Origin: Paramacrobiotus richtersi
Lineage: Eukaryota; Tardigrada; Eutardigrada; Parachela; Macrobiotidae
DNA: 37,913 bases
Reading direction: 5' to 3'
Assembly (NCBI GenBank): GCA_034698045.1
Contig: JAQGAU010000147.1
Coordinates: 1 to 37,913 of the forward strand
Part shown: piece by piece, positions 1 to 10,675 of the stretch
Layout of the letters: each line of letters opens with the position of its first letter
How positions within the stretch are numbered: position 1 is the first letter of the stretch
Notes under the pieces: model-generated
The model's input: the letters and a program-made list of their open reading frames with translations, nothing else
Database searches by the model: none
Told to the model about the DNA's origin: nothing
Made by a program: the position numbers and the translations under genes

Positions 1-2227
1 GTCATTTCTGCCAAATGACATTGTAATTTGTCACGCTATGCTCGTCAGTTACACCAGTATCCAATGCCTGATTTACTTCATTGATATCGTTCGTAAAGAT
101 TGTAGTAAAGCAGCTGTCGATACAATGCAAAGCAATCCCAGTAAATTACCGGTAATTGGATGGTTGATGCTGATTGGTCGAGCACAAAAGGTGTGTGACA
201 AGGTGACAGTGATATCCGTTGTCCAATCAAACAGTCGTCTGAAATATCCGTCAATAGACACAAACTGGGCGAATGTATAGAAAAGCGTTGTTAGATAACG
301 ATATATTTTCCGGCTACCCGCACTCGTATGGGGAAATGAATAGACGGATGATGAGCGAGGGAATCCCCACTCCCCAGCGAAATGACAAGCAATATAATAA
401 ACTCGGGGGTCGTTTCTGTTTCTGCGCGAATGATAAGAGATCATGGCGTAGAGCGCGTCTCCCGACAAGTGGGCAAATTATTGGAGTGCCAGCTTAAATT
501 AGACGCTGGGCTGGCTAAAGAGGCGTGCAGCGTGCATGATTCCACAAGGCGTACGCTTACTCAGTGTACTCCGTTTCAGCGTGCTGTTATAAGCAGCACT
601 TGGGCTAGGCGAACATCATAACATGTACAAGATATGCGGATCAATTGACTGCACTGGTTCGACGCAGCCGCTCCCGATCGATACAAGTACACGCGATGAA
701 CTGTCATCGCGCGCAGAACCCGGTGTTGGCACTTAGTCCGGGCGTTGGGCGCCCGCATCGATCCGTGTACATCCGTGTGGATGGTGTCTTCGGGCGTTGG
801 TGGCTGTAGTATTGCCAGCGTGGATTGCACTACTGTACATGCTCGACGTGCTAATGAAATCACCACGGACGGATGCACCGGCTCACGCGTTGTGACGATC
901 TGCGAAATGCCAACTGTATACAAGGCCATTATGGGAAAAGGAAGATTTTGGCCAGCGCTGGTATACAGACTCTAAGCTTCAACGAAACAATTAAGCCAGC
1001 TGACTTTATTTCGGTTTACTGGGTGCATGCGGCTATTTCGCAATAATCGGTGTGCGATCAAGGTACACCGAATGTATGTGTGGATACGGGCCTATTTTCG
1101 CTTTTAGTACCACTTTGACCATCGGCCGTTTTGATTTATGGTACTATTTTGGCGCGTTTTTTGGGAGACGTTGCGGGAGCAGTTCACCCGGAAGGCAATG
1201 TCCGGGGACCAGTGACACATCTGTACGTAGATAGCTAGCACTTATCGAAATGTAGGTTAACGTTAATGTGGGTAATTGTCAATTATCTTCAAGTGACTGT
1301 ATACAACCGCAGTTTCTTTCTCCACATCCTTTGGAACATTTATAGATCGGCCCGCGAGATGACCGCGCAAGAACACAAGTTCGCACTGTCAGCTAGAAAA
1401 TTTTTGATCGTTCACTTCAGCTACGATTAAACTTGTTATGCTGGGGTAGTCGCCTTATCATAAGCTGTCTTTAACAGGGACAGCTCTTCTCAAACTTGTA
1501 AAAGCATTTGTAGTTGACTGGGTTGGCAGTTAACACTCTACATGAAGTATGGTAGCAGAATCATACGAAATGAACCTCACATACAACAAGTCCAAGGAGA
1601 GCTTCGTTCTAAATCATAGCGTCCATTAAGACTGCGGTTTTCGGTACTCTTTCTACTGTATAGAGTCAATACCACTTAATGGTGTTAGAGATGCCATGGT
1701 TGTTGTTATATATTTGATTCGATATTTTCTAGCCTTGTAACATATCTTTCGTGGGATTTGGCCATTTTGTGATTTGTGGGTGGCTTGTGGCCAATCAAAG
1801 CTGATTCCATACCGTCAAGTCGACTAAACCGGTAAATATTACGGCAGCAAAAACAGCAAGATGACCAGTCCGGTACAACTGTTCACGAAAACATACTGCT
1901 ACCGTCGTGCGGACACTCATGACCTTTCCTGACACTTTTTTCTACCATGCGGTTGGTGCAATGGACCTGTGAACAATCAGGGCCTTGTACAAGTCCCAAC
2001 CAATAAACACTTAATGGACCAGGTTTGCATTTTATTGATACATGCAGTGTACATTCGTTCAGAACTTGGCGATTTAACATAACAAAATGGAATGTATGAT
2101 TGGTGAAAAAGACAAAGCGGAATGTGTGGCTGGTACTAAAACACCATATAATTATAAATCCCCATATAGACATAGACATAATAGACATAATTATTAAGAG
2201 ACAGTACTACTGCAATACTGCAAAAGA
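1..2227. other. Left-end stretch without a supported gene
   Basis: This stretch has balanced base composition. Open frames here are short (up to about 117 codons, for example 576-929 on the minus strand), often lack an ATG, and show no recognisable domain or convincing splice partners. A canonical AATAAA at 2031-2036 on the minus strand probably serves the small secreted gene just to the right. I see no repeat array, RNA gene or transposon here. Confidence 0.5.
2031..2036 (-). terminator. Candidate polyadenylation signal AATAAA
   Basis: On the minus strand this hexamer reads AATAAA. It lies about 190 nt downstream of the stop codon at 2228 of the small secreted protein gene, a plausible 3' UTR length. 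Only the hexamer supports it. Confidence 0.35.
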
Positions 2228-2782
2228 TTATACTACCAGCGTGTAGCTAGAACCCTGTCTGAAGACCTGTGCACTGCTCTGACCGTAGGCATTCCTGGCG
2301 TTGACGACAATCACCGTCTTTTTGTAATCTATCGCCCAGGCATCGGCCCATAGCGGCGAAATTCATCCCGTTCCCTAGTCCACTTTAACGTACGGATTAT
2401 CGGTGGTGTAGGTGATGTCGGAACCGCCACTGGCCGAAACGTTTCCAAATGCTGCAGAGAAGGTGCTGCTCGGCGATATAAATTGTGAACGAGGGCTGTG
2501 CGAAGACGCCGGACACGCGGCAACACGGGAACGGATGTTGTCACCATTGATCTGGAACACAACATGTACAGGTGGTTGCTTACAACATGCATAGCGACGA
2601 ATCAATCGAAAGACTGAAAACATTTCACAACTTGTGGTCAACGAGAGCGAACGTGCGTTTTCTTGCAGATGTAATCATTGTCGCTTGAAAGCATTCCCAT
2701 AACTTACCGCTGCCGTGTACCGGACCAGTAGAGTTACCACAGAGATGGTGAAGAGAAAAGCCAGCATGTGAAACTTGAGCAT
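2228..2782 (-). CDS. Small secreted protein, three exons (hypothetical)
   Basis: Model: 2708-2782, 2394-2551 and 2228-2294 (minus), 300 nt, 99 aa. Exon 1 starts at an ATG and encodes a textbook signal peptide of 25 residues (MLKFHMLAFLF..., ending near RYTAA), followed directly by a GTAAGT donor in phase 0. Exon 2 follows TTCCAG and is rich in Ser, Ala and Thr with one Cys. It ends at a GTACGT donor in phase 2. Exon 3 starts after CGCCAG in matching phase and ends at TAA; its peptide is Gln/Ser-rich (NAYGQSSAQVF). If the last intron is not removed, the protein instead stops at 2375 with 83 aa. Between exons 2 and 3 the same frame carries two stops, so the splice is needed for the longer form. 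I recognise no domain. Signal peptide and splice phases are seen directly; expression is inferred. Confidence 0.45.
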
Positions 2783-3342
2783 TTCAACCTGCTGAAGGGG
2801 AAATGTTATGAATTATGAATCAGCTAGTCGTTCAGAATAAGGTCCAAGTATCGCCGCAGACGAGCAACTAGTCCAAACTTTCGGGGTTGCACGATTTGAA
2901 AAAATGCCACTGATGGAGCACAGTGTGTTATAAGGTTGATTGTATTCATAATCTTGAATCTTGATACTTTACATCGAGGCACAGATTCCTTTGGTATACA
3001 TATATGCTTTGGTACTCTGCGTCCAAGGACCGGTTCAACCGGTTGCTGTTTATCGGTTGTTGTAACGTTATCACTGCCCCGCGCAGCCGAAATGGTCGCT
3101 ATTTCAACGCCAACATAGACTAGTCCTATACCGTATAAGTGGGCCAGTACGTACCCGCGTCAGTTGTTCTTGTTGTGCTATGCCAGTCCCTATAAGTAAT
3201 TCCATGTTCATCTACCAAGAGTATCTGTCCATGTTGAAATGATGTACATATTGCTGTAGAAGTACTGCCATGTGTTCTTGTTGCAGTAATTACTTACAAG
3301 GGAACAATTCCAGGGTCTAAATTCAGAAAAATTCCAAAACTT
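2783..3342. other. Intergenic spacer
   Basis: The spacer separates the small secreted gene from the foldback element. Open frames here are at most about 60 codons and carry nothing recognisable. It should contain the promoter of the minus-strand secreted gene, but I see no clear TATA box. Confidence 0.4.
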
Positions 3343-3769
3343 GTATATCGTCACACAACGACCCAATGAACTTAAAAAAAATAATATTGGCTGCTGGGAA
3401 GCAGTTGGGCCCCATGGGGGTAATCCCTATGTTAAGCATACGGGACAATGTATCCCATATGCCATGCATACGGCATACTCTGTACAACCAGACTTCATAC
3501 AATTCTGTGCTATCAAGCAACGTATAGACTTCACACAAACATTTCAAAACAGCGATATCGAGATATCATACAAAGATGTAAAGCAATAAAACGTTGCCTG
3601 ATAGCACAGAATAGTATGAAGTCTGGTTGTACAGTATGCCGTATGCATTGCATATGGTATACATTGTCCCGTATGCTTAACACAGGGATTACCCCCATGG
3701 GGCCCAACTGCTTCCCAGCAGCCAATAGTATTTTTTTTAAGTTCCCTGGGTCGTTGTGTGGCGGTATAC
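3343..3769. mobile_element. Foldback / MITE-like element with long inverted arms
   Basis: The left arm (3343-3523, 181 bp) and right arm (3591-3769, 179 bp) are inverted copies. By eye they differ at about ten positions plus one 2-bp indel, roughly 94% identity. The outer ends begin GTATA(T/C)CG(T/C)CACAC. Each arm contains an A8 run, a GGCTGCTGGGAAGC block and a GGGCCCC block. A 67-bp loop (3524-3590) carries a small palindrome around GATATC. There is no transposase frame, so this is non-autonomous. A target-site duplication is not clear: CTT occurs on both flanks but with one base of slack. The open frames seen across it on both strands are products of the inverted repeat. Confidence 0.8.
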
Positions 3770-3980
3770 CCTTGTTACTAATTTTGGTAATGAAAATTTA
3801 CTGTTGGCAATAATCAGCCTATCAGGACGGCTCACCAAGAGTCGGCCGTATCGGCATGCCATGCCAGAGAGATGCTGCCAGTGCAGAAGATTTGTTGTTT
3901 TTTTACAGAATATTTCGGCTGCAGCATCACTGCTGTTTCGTTGCCCACACATTCTTCAAGATCAGTGTCTTGCGATAGAA

Positions 3981-3986
3981 TATATA
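3981..3986 (+). promoter_or_regulatory. TATA box of the BTB gene (candidate)
   Basis: TATATA sits in the context GAATATATACAGTG, about 110 nt upstream of the BTB gene ATG at 4092. A start site about 30 nt downstream would give a 5' UTR near 80 nt. Position is the only support. Confidence 0.4.
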
Positions 3987-4091
3987 CAGTGAGTCAAGCC
4001 GTCAGCAAAACGTTGTGTGTTTTGCACGGCTGAGGAGTGCAGAGTGCAGACGCAGCATTGCAACAGCACACAGATTTCCGTTGTCGAAGGA

Positions 4092-5918
4092 ATGTCTGGC
4101 TTAGCGCAGAGTACTGCCGTCTGGGGATGGCGTGGGGCAGCATCTGGAGTCGTCCACTGCCTGGAGCAGGCTCTCGACAATGGAGAGCTGAGTGATATTC
4201 AGTTTGCAGTGGGTCGCGATCACGGAGAGGAGCAGCTGTTCCGAGCACACAAGTATGTATTGTTGCGTTGTCCTGCAGCAGCTCCGCTGCAGGTGCCTAT
4301 GTTGTTCGCAGGTTGATCCTCAGCCTCCGCAGCGATGTCTTCGAGACCATGTTCCACGGCGAGCTCCCTGAAACGACGAAGAACATCGAGCTGCCCGATA
4401 TTCTCCCGCAGGCCTTCGCGGTTATGCTCAAGTACGCTGCTTGGCACGCCAGTCGCCATCGTTGGTTGTATTCTGTGTAATTACAGGTATTTATACACGG
4501 ACATGGTCGGCGATCTCACCGTGGAGAACGTCCTGTCTACATTGTACTGTGCGAAGAAGTACGGCATTCCGAAGCTGGTGGACATCTGTAGCGAGTATGC
4601 CCGTGAAAACGTCGACAAGGACACGTGCCTGGCCATGCTGGAAGCGGTAGGTTGAAGATAGTCGAAATTTGCATCTGCAAGACTCCGTTAAGAAAGTGTG
4701 AGTGATCGTCATAGGCAAAGATTTTGGATGCCGATACATTGGTTGAGAGCTGTCTGGAGATGATGGACGCACACGGCGCTGAACTGCTGCAGTCACCAGG
4801 GTTTCTGCAGCTGAAACAAGAGACCTTGCGGCAGATATTCAGCCGGGATACGCTCGGCGTTCGCGAAGTGCAGGTGTACGAAGCGGCACAACGGTAATTG
4901 CAGTACAAGTTGTTGTTGTATGTTGACAAGTGTTCTGATCGGCGTCTTGCAGGTGGGCCAGCAATACTTGCCGATCCAATCAACTTCAGCCAACTGCTGC
5001 GAACTGTCGCGTCGTTCTCGGGGAGGCGTTATGGGCAGTCAGATTCCCGCTGATGAATGATGAGCAGCTGGCCAACGGTCCTCTGGCTGTAAGTACCAAG
5101 CAGAGGGTTAATTTGGCTCCCACTCGTTTATGCTGCGCCAGCGACGCTTTTCTTGCGAATGCATAATTTTGTGCCGACCGCCTAATATAGCCACTAACGG
5201 TGTTTAGACTGGACTGTTGCTGAATGAAGAGCTGCTGAAGATCTACCAGTTCAAGTACGCGGCCAAGAAACCGGACATTCCTTTTCCGGGTGTTCCTCGC
5301 TCATCGGACATGGCTTTTTGTGATCGTCGCTGGCGGATTGTGGATGTGCCCGATGGGATGACGACCGCAAGCCGTGTCTTCCTGGACGCTGACGGACATG
5401 TGCATCTCCGCTGTGCCCAGCACGACGGCGTTTGGAGAGGGGCTGCGATTCGTTTGCTGGGCAGTCTGGGTTACGGTTGTCACGAGCTGCACATCGAAGG
5501 CTTGGATCGGCTGGATCCTAATGTTACCTTGGCGATCTGCAGTGACTTGGATACTCCTCGGAGCGCAGTTGCTCTGGAGTTTTGCGCTGGCGAGCAGGGC
5601 CTGAACAGCGGTTCACTCTCCTTCCGAGTTCGGGATGCTTCTGCCGGGCGTGATTCCTTTTGTAATAGGGCCGTCGAAGCCTGCACGAGCACAACGCTTT
5701 CTTGCGTCCGAGAAGCGCACTACGTCTCCTTCAGTTGCCAGCGCGGTTACCAGTCGAATAACACCGAAGAAGAGCTGTGCAACTGGTCGCGGGAATTCGG
5801 ATCAGCTCAGAGTGCGCTGCCACTGTTCGTTCGCCTCTCCAGTCGCCAGGGGGCTGCGCCAGCTGACGGACAAGCAGTGGAAGTCGTCCTGCACTCGTTT
5901 CGTTTCTATCCTCGGTGA
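4092..5918 (+). CDS. BTB/POZ-BACK domain protein (BTBD1/2/3/6-like)
   Basis: Six exons: 4092-4252, 4312-4431, 4487-4646, 4715-4893, 4953-5088, 5208-5918; 488 aa. All junctions are GT-AG and keep frame. The BTB fold covers about residues 27-125: LSDIQFAVG, then AHK joined across intron 1 to LILSLRSDVFETMF, then IELPDI and LKYLYTD. A helical region with ENVLSTLYCAKKYG follows, and then a BACK-like segment (about 148-250). In this family BTB and BACK bind Cullin-3, and the C-terminal domain recruits substrates for ubiquitination; that role is known of relatives, not shown here. In BTBD1/2/3/6 the C-terminus is a PHR beta-sandwich. Here the last 235 residues occupy that place but are too divergent for me to call PHR. 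There is no upstream in-frame ATG near the chosen start. Four of the five introns are 55-68 bp; the last is 119 bp. Confidence 0.85.
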
Positions 5919-7856
5919 TTGATCAACAGAACCAGCTGGCATGTTAACAGCTAGACGACCACGCTGTTTCGGCCTATGTGCGCGGTGTTCACCAGTTTAC
6001 ACTAACTGCGGGATCCCAGAACTGGCATTACAGTGATCACTAACGCTAGATAGACTCGTCGTGCCGGTTCCTTTTGTTTTGTAGATTTGTGGCTGTTTGT
6101 ATTATCTTCATTAACTGATCATGATTAGTGATAATGCGGATGGTTAACCGGTGAAGAATTCTCTGTTTTGGGCGATTTAACGAACGTGGCTTTTTGTGCT
6201 TATGAGTTGCAGCACCTTCTCTCATTTTCTGACGGTTGTGATGCGGGTGAAGAAATTTATTAATATCTGAAATAACTACACTGTATAACAGTCCTAGAAG
6301 TATTTAATTTGCAATTTCCCGGTCCCTGTGTACCACAAGATTGGGTGCAGTACATAACAGCGTTGGCCTTGGATATCTGTTCTGTACCGTAGTTGTCGGA
6401 ACAGTCAACTCACAGTTTGGAGTTGTCGGCCTGTTTCGTTATGCGGCAAACTGAGCAGGATTCGTGAAGTGTGCCAGGGCCACAAACGTTAGTAGTGCTT
6501 CACGTCTTTCTTTGGTGTGCTGGACGCTTCTCGAATCTCGCCAGGACAGTGCTCGCAAGCCGGCCATGTCCGAACGGGCGCCACTGAGCTGAAGTGACTG
6601 AAGGACGCCGCTCGCCACCGTCTTCCGCTGAGACAGGTCGCGCCAAACGTAACACCCCGACATGCGACAAGTAGTGCAAATGACAAGATGAGATTCGCAT
6701 GTGACAAGTAAATTTACAGCAGGTGATCGTGAAACCGAGAGTTCAAGCAAAAGAAATTACAGAGAATTTGGTTGAGTTACAGAAACCGTTTTGCACCCTC
6801 CTCAGTGCAAGAGGCGGTGCAGTATAAAGGACTACTACTTTGTGTTCAGAATGTACGATTAAACAACAGCCATACATGTACAGAACCCAATTAATGTAGA
6901 AAACAAAACAGATCAAGGGAAGGAGAGGAGAACACCTGCGACACGTGGACAACAGCCATGCAAAGGCGAAATAGCACAAGTGAAATGTGCCTCATCCGTG
7001 CGAGTTTCCGAACATCTAACAGATCAGTTTCGAGAAAGGCAAAAAAAGATCAGGGCTCAGAATACCCATTCGCGTGCAAGAACATTCGTTGGCCACGTAT
7101 CTGGATTGTACAACTTGTCCGCGTAATGCGTCGTACATCATCCACAAATGACACGTAAAATTGTCCAATGGCGCGCTTTTCCTTATTTATTTTCTAGTTT
7201 GTACAAATATACAGTTAGTATATAGTTTGTACGGTACTTCGACAGAACTTGAACGCTCGTGAACAATTCCATGGGTAAAGCGATCAATAAGATCCGCACC
7301 TGGCAAAAGGTCATTCTTCATTCCGTTTCTTATCGACAGGTAGTCGGTTATATAATTAATTACGCTGAAATCCAGCGTTCTGCACAGGTGCGATGAACAA
7401 AACCTTTTCATGCGTATCTGGGTGTGACAATGCTTTAAAGTATCACGTCATGACAGCGCGTACTGCAAGGGCTTCGACTTCCGATCTCTAGCATGGAGTT
7501 GTTCACAAACATTTTGGATGTTCTCACCACCGAGGTCTGTAGAAACATACCAACTATACAATTGATAATACAAAAAAGCAACAATAGGTTTTGTGGGCTA
7601 CTTTGCATTTTACTTCCAATGCAAATGAAAGAAGCGTACAGGTTGATGTGGACATTTAAAAAAAATTATTTACCCGTTGAACTGATTGTTAATGTTAACA
7701 TTGACAGCAGTAATGGGTGTCACTTTATGGAATAAACACGATACTTTATCGATATCTGCTACCACAGAGTTGATTACATACATGGGAAAGACAACGGTTG
7801 TATCAGTACAATGCGCGAACAAGTGAGAACAACTGCAAACAGGAAAGGTCAACCAC
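5919..7856. other. Gene-poor interval between BTB and glycosyltransferase genes
   Basis: It holds the 3' ends of two convergent genes. A GC-richer patch at about 6480-6700 leaves all three minus-strand frames open, the longest ATG frame being 66 codons (6500-6700), with no clear coding signature. A short ATG frame at 7493 (ELFTNILDVL...) reads 80 codons but degenerates into low-complexity sequence. I find no RNA gene or transposon. Confidence 0.4.
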
Positions 7857-9857
7857 TTAGTATTTCATCGGTGGCTGTAGCGCATCGAGGGACACCGTGG
7901 ACACGGTGGTGGAGGAGTTCAAGGAGCCGGTCGGCGTGACCAGTCCGTCCTTCTTACTGGCGCCGTGCTTGCACACCTCCTTGCCCCGCAGCGCCACCTC
8001 GCAGATGGCGTAAAACTCCACGGCGCTGTACGCCAGGAGAACGAGGGGCGTCAACAGCCAGTGGAGGCAGTTACGCAGTACACCAATCTCCTCCTTTAAT
8101 CCAAGCAGTCCCCGACTGGCGACTGCGTCAATGACAAACGCCCAGGCGTAGATAAAGTAGGAAAACGCGATCCCCGCTACCGGCAGGTACATGAAGTACG
8201 GGCTGAGTGGTTGGAGGTACACAGCGGGCGCGCACACCCCGGTCCCGGTGTAGGCTGCCGAAGCGACGAGGCTGGTGAAGCTGAAGAGGGACATACCGCA
8301 GATAACGAAGCCGTAGTAGTGCGTGAACACCAGACCGTACTGCACGCCCGACCAGCCGTCAAAACTGGACCATTTGACGCAAAAGTAGTGGAAGACCTCG
8401 GCGGCGCCGATCGTCCAGCGGCGGGCCTGCCGTGCCCACTCGATTGCCTCTTGGCGTAGGTCGACGCCGCTGGTCGGGCCGCTGATCACCGGGTACGGGA
8501 TCACCGGAATGCGGATGCGCTTGTGTAGGGCGATCATCCGGTGTAAAGTGCAGATGATGTCATCCATTTGATAACCTGTAGAAACGGTTTTATTAGAAAG
8601 GTCATCGTTTGAATTGTCTGGTTAATTTCGATAACGAACGAGACTTTAGCCTGCTATAATCAGCTGCTCAAGAGCTTCTTACAGGTGCTTACCAGGGTGA
8701 ATATAATCGCCGGCGATGAGCAAATTCAGGCTCATGGAGAAGCACGACATGGTGTTGATATTCTGCGGAATGAGCATGCCCATCATGAACAACGCCCGCA
8801 GGATCCCGGTGACCCGGACAAAGAAAGGTCGTTTATCCAGATCGTAGTTATAGAACAACGGCGCCTGCCACACCACTTCATGTCGATCCCCGTCCTCCCG
8901 ACGGCGGAGGAAGTCATACCCGAGGTACTCGAAATACTTTGGCGGAAAGAGATTGTCCGTGTCGCACAAGGTCACCGTACACATTCCGACCGCCCCGAGA
9001 GTGCAGGCTTCCATCTCCTTAACCGCTTGGCGTGCCGCGTAGTTACTGTTACTGCATTTCCCGGGGATCTCGCCGGCAACCCCCGAAGGATGCCGGGTGA
9101 TGAGCATGTGAAGAAACTGGCCATCGTAGCGTTTCAACAACTGTGCCTTTTTCTCGGCAAACTCGGGCGTCTTCTCTTCCAACGCCACCACCACGAAGAG
9201 ACGCTGACGGACCGTCTGTTGCTGGAACGTGTCGATCGTGTTGAACATGAGGGGAAGGGGCTCTTTATATCCCGCCATGATGACCATATGCACTAACGCT
9301 TGGCCTTCTTCCGGGGACGGGTAATGCTGCAACCAGGACTTATTTTTGGCGCGGAACATTTTGCCCATCGTCCAGCTGGCGTTGACCACACACACCAGCA
9401 TGACAACACTCATCCACAGCGTCACAATGCAGGACGCCAGGTACCCGCCCAAACAGGTCAGTGGAGTCAACCACAACGGGAGAGGGACAAACCCGACGCA
9501 GAAAACAGCGAACCACAGGAGATTCCAGCGGAAACGCCGGTTACCCTGCTTGACGGAGACCTCGGGGCTGTTGTCGTTGCAGACCGCCACCTGCGCGCTC
9601 GTGTCCTTTTCAGTAAGGTCAATGGGAATGAAGACGTCCTGGACGTCCGGGAGGCCGACGCCCTTCTTTTTGGGCAGTACCACAGCGTCCGGCTCATCGT
9701 GACCTTGGGGGAACAACACCTCCCGGTCATCCTTTTTATCGCGGAGGAAGGGCGTCGGGTGGTCGAGGAGGTTGGCCAGGTACAAACTCTGCTTGGCCAG
9801 CTCCGAGATGGACGGGCTCGGCGCCACGGCCGTATCACTTGACTTGCTGATACACAT
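7857..9857 (-). CDS. Membrane glycosyltransferase, family 2 (QxxRW type)
   Basis: Two exons, 8693-9857 and 7857-8575, joined GTAAGC...TACAG in phase 1; 627 aa. After a hydrophilic N-terminus come two membrane segments (about 112-160). The cytosolic catalytic domain follows: HMVIMAGYKE (190-199), EIPGKCSNSN (263-272), CDTD with the metal-binding DTD at 299-301, QMDDI at 391-395 (position of the catalytic acid) and RQARRW at 437-442 (the Q-x-x-R-W acceptor/translocation motif). About four further membrane segments and a Ser/Thr-rich tail follow. This is the plan of processive GT2 enzymes that polymerise and export beta-linked polysaccharide from UDP-sugars. It is much shorter than animal chitin synthase and lacks its QRRRW and EDR signatures, so product and substrate are unknown. 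The intron splits the catalytic domain just before the DD pair. The start is the first ATG after a TATA box. Confidence 0.88.
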
Positions 9858-9931
9858 TCTAACAACTGATCAATAGCTAACTGTGCACTGGAAAGTGATC
9901 GATATTGGCCAGCTGGACTTTGTGCATCACG

Positions 9932-9937
9932 TTTATA
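9932..9937 (-). promoter_or_regulatory. TATA box of the glycosyltransferase gene
   Basis: On the minus strand GTATATAAACG places TATAAA 75 nt upstream of the ATG at 9857. Initiation about 30 nt downstream would leave a 5' UTR of roughly 45 nt. Position and sequence agree; no transcript evidence is available. Confidence 0.5.
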
Positions 9938-10531
9938 TACGTTTACCGCTGTTATTGTGGAATGTTTTGTGATATGTTGTTGGTGTTAGGATGGGCGGTG
10001 TGTTGAGTAAACGTCGGCTTAAGGAAGCCAGGGAGATGTGACGTGCGATGGTCCAGGCAGGCCACACGCCGGCACGGACCGTTTGCTGATCCGCATTGTG
10101 CGGCGGGAACGTGGGCCACACTTTCAGCGAACATGTCCCGTTGTTGGTATGTGCGTCAGATGTGCCGGTCTGTTTGCTATGTATACACCAGGTAAACGAC
10201 AATCCAAGAAAGACAGATGTATACTGTTTCTTTAGAGCGATAAGATAGGCTGTATGTGTAGATGCAAATATCAACATCTTGTACGTACACATGCAGTAAA
10301 GTATTGGTCAACTTCTGGCATTATTTATGTACAATACAACATGTACAGTAGGTATCGCACGTAACTTGCTCGCTAATCCAGCGTGAAATTTGCGCCGCAC
10401 AGCAAAGACGAGCAAACACAGGTGAAGGTATCTGACGTGCAAAGTACCAGTATAATCCGCGCCATCAGCACATTCCACTGTATATCACATGTCGGTGAAC
10501 TGTAGGGTTTGTTTAAGTAGGGTATCGCATC
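9938..10531. other. Spacer between Sbf 3' end and glycosyltransferase promoter
   Basis: Both flanking genes run on the minus strand. The spacer has mixed composition with no convincing open frame; the longest, 119 codons at 9933-10292 on the minus strand, shows no family features. Upstream control of the glycosyltransferase presumably lies here. Confidence 0.4.
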
Positions 10532-10537
10532 TTTATT
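10532..10537 (-). terminator. Polyadenylation signal of the Sbf gene
   Basis: Minus-strand AATAAA (context AGAATAAAGATG) lies about 140 nt beyond the Sbf stop codon at 10676. The intervening 3' UTR has long T runs on the coding strand. The spacing is typical. Confidence 0.55.
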
Positions 10538-10675
10538 CTCCGAACCATCCCGTTCATCAATTCAATCCCAAAACCAACAAAAAGCCAAAAAAAACAGAAG
10601 AAAAAAACAAATAAAAAAATCTCAATCACGAGTCGTGTCATTTCTGTGCTTTGAAACGCGGGAAGCCCGTTGTAT

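Noticed and set aside
576..975. 117-codon minus and 76-codon plus frames near the left end
   Set aside because: No homology, signal peptide or splice partners; the plus frame begins at a non-ATG codon.
2329..2592. 87-codon minus-strand frame overlapping the small secreted gene
   Set aside because: It is a different frame from the spliced signal-peptide model and its composition looks like a shadow of exon 2.
3341..3813. Several short frames on both strands around 3.3-3.8 kb
   Set aside because: They arise from the two inverted arms of the foldback element and mirror each other.
6439..6750. Minus-strand frames, one with a signal-like hydrophobic start and a GRR site
   Set aside because: All three frames are open across a GC-rich patch. 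The signal-like one begins at TTG, and the true ATG frame (6500-6700) lacks a good signal peptide, so a neuropeptide claim is not supported.
7493..7735. 80-codon ATG frame near 7.5 kb
   Set aside because: It starts plausibly but runs into AT-rich low-complexity sequence and shows no domain or junction support.
8685..9842. Long plus-strand open frames (203 and 180 codons) opposite the glycosyltransferase
   Set aside because: They are antisense shadows. The minus strand has the conserved GT2 motifs, a TATA box and splice sites, while the plus frames have no family features.
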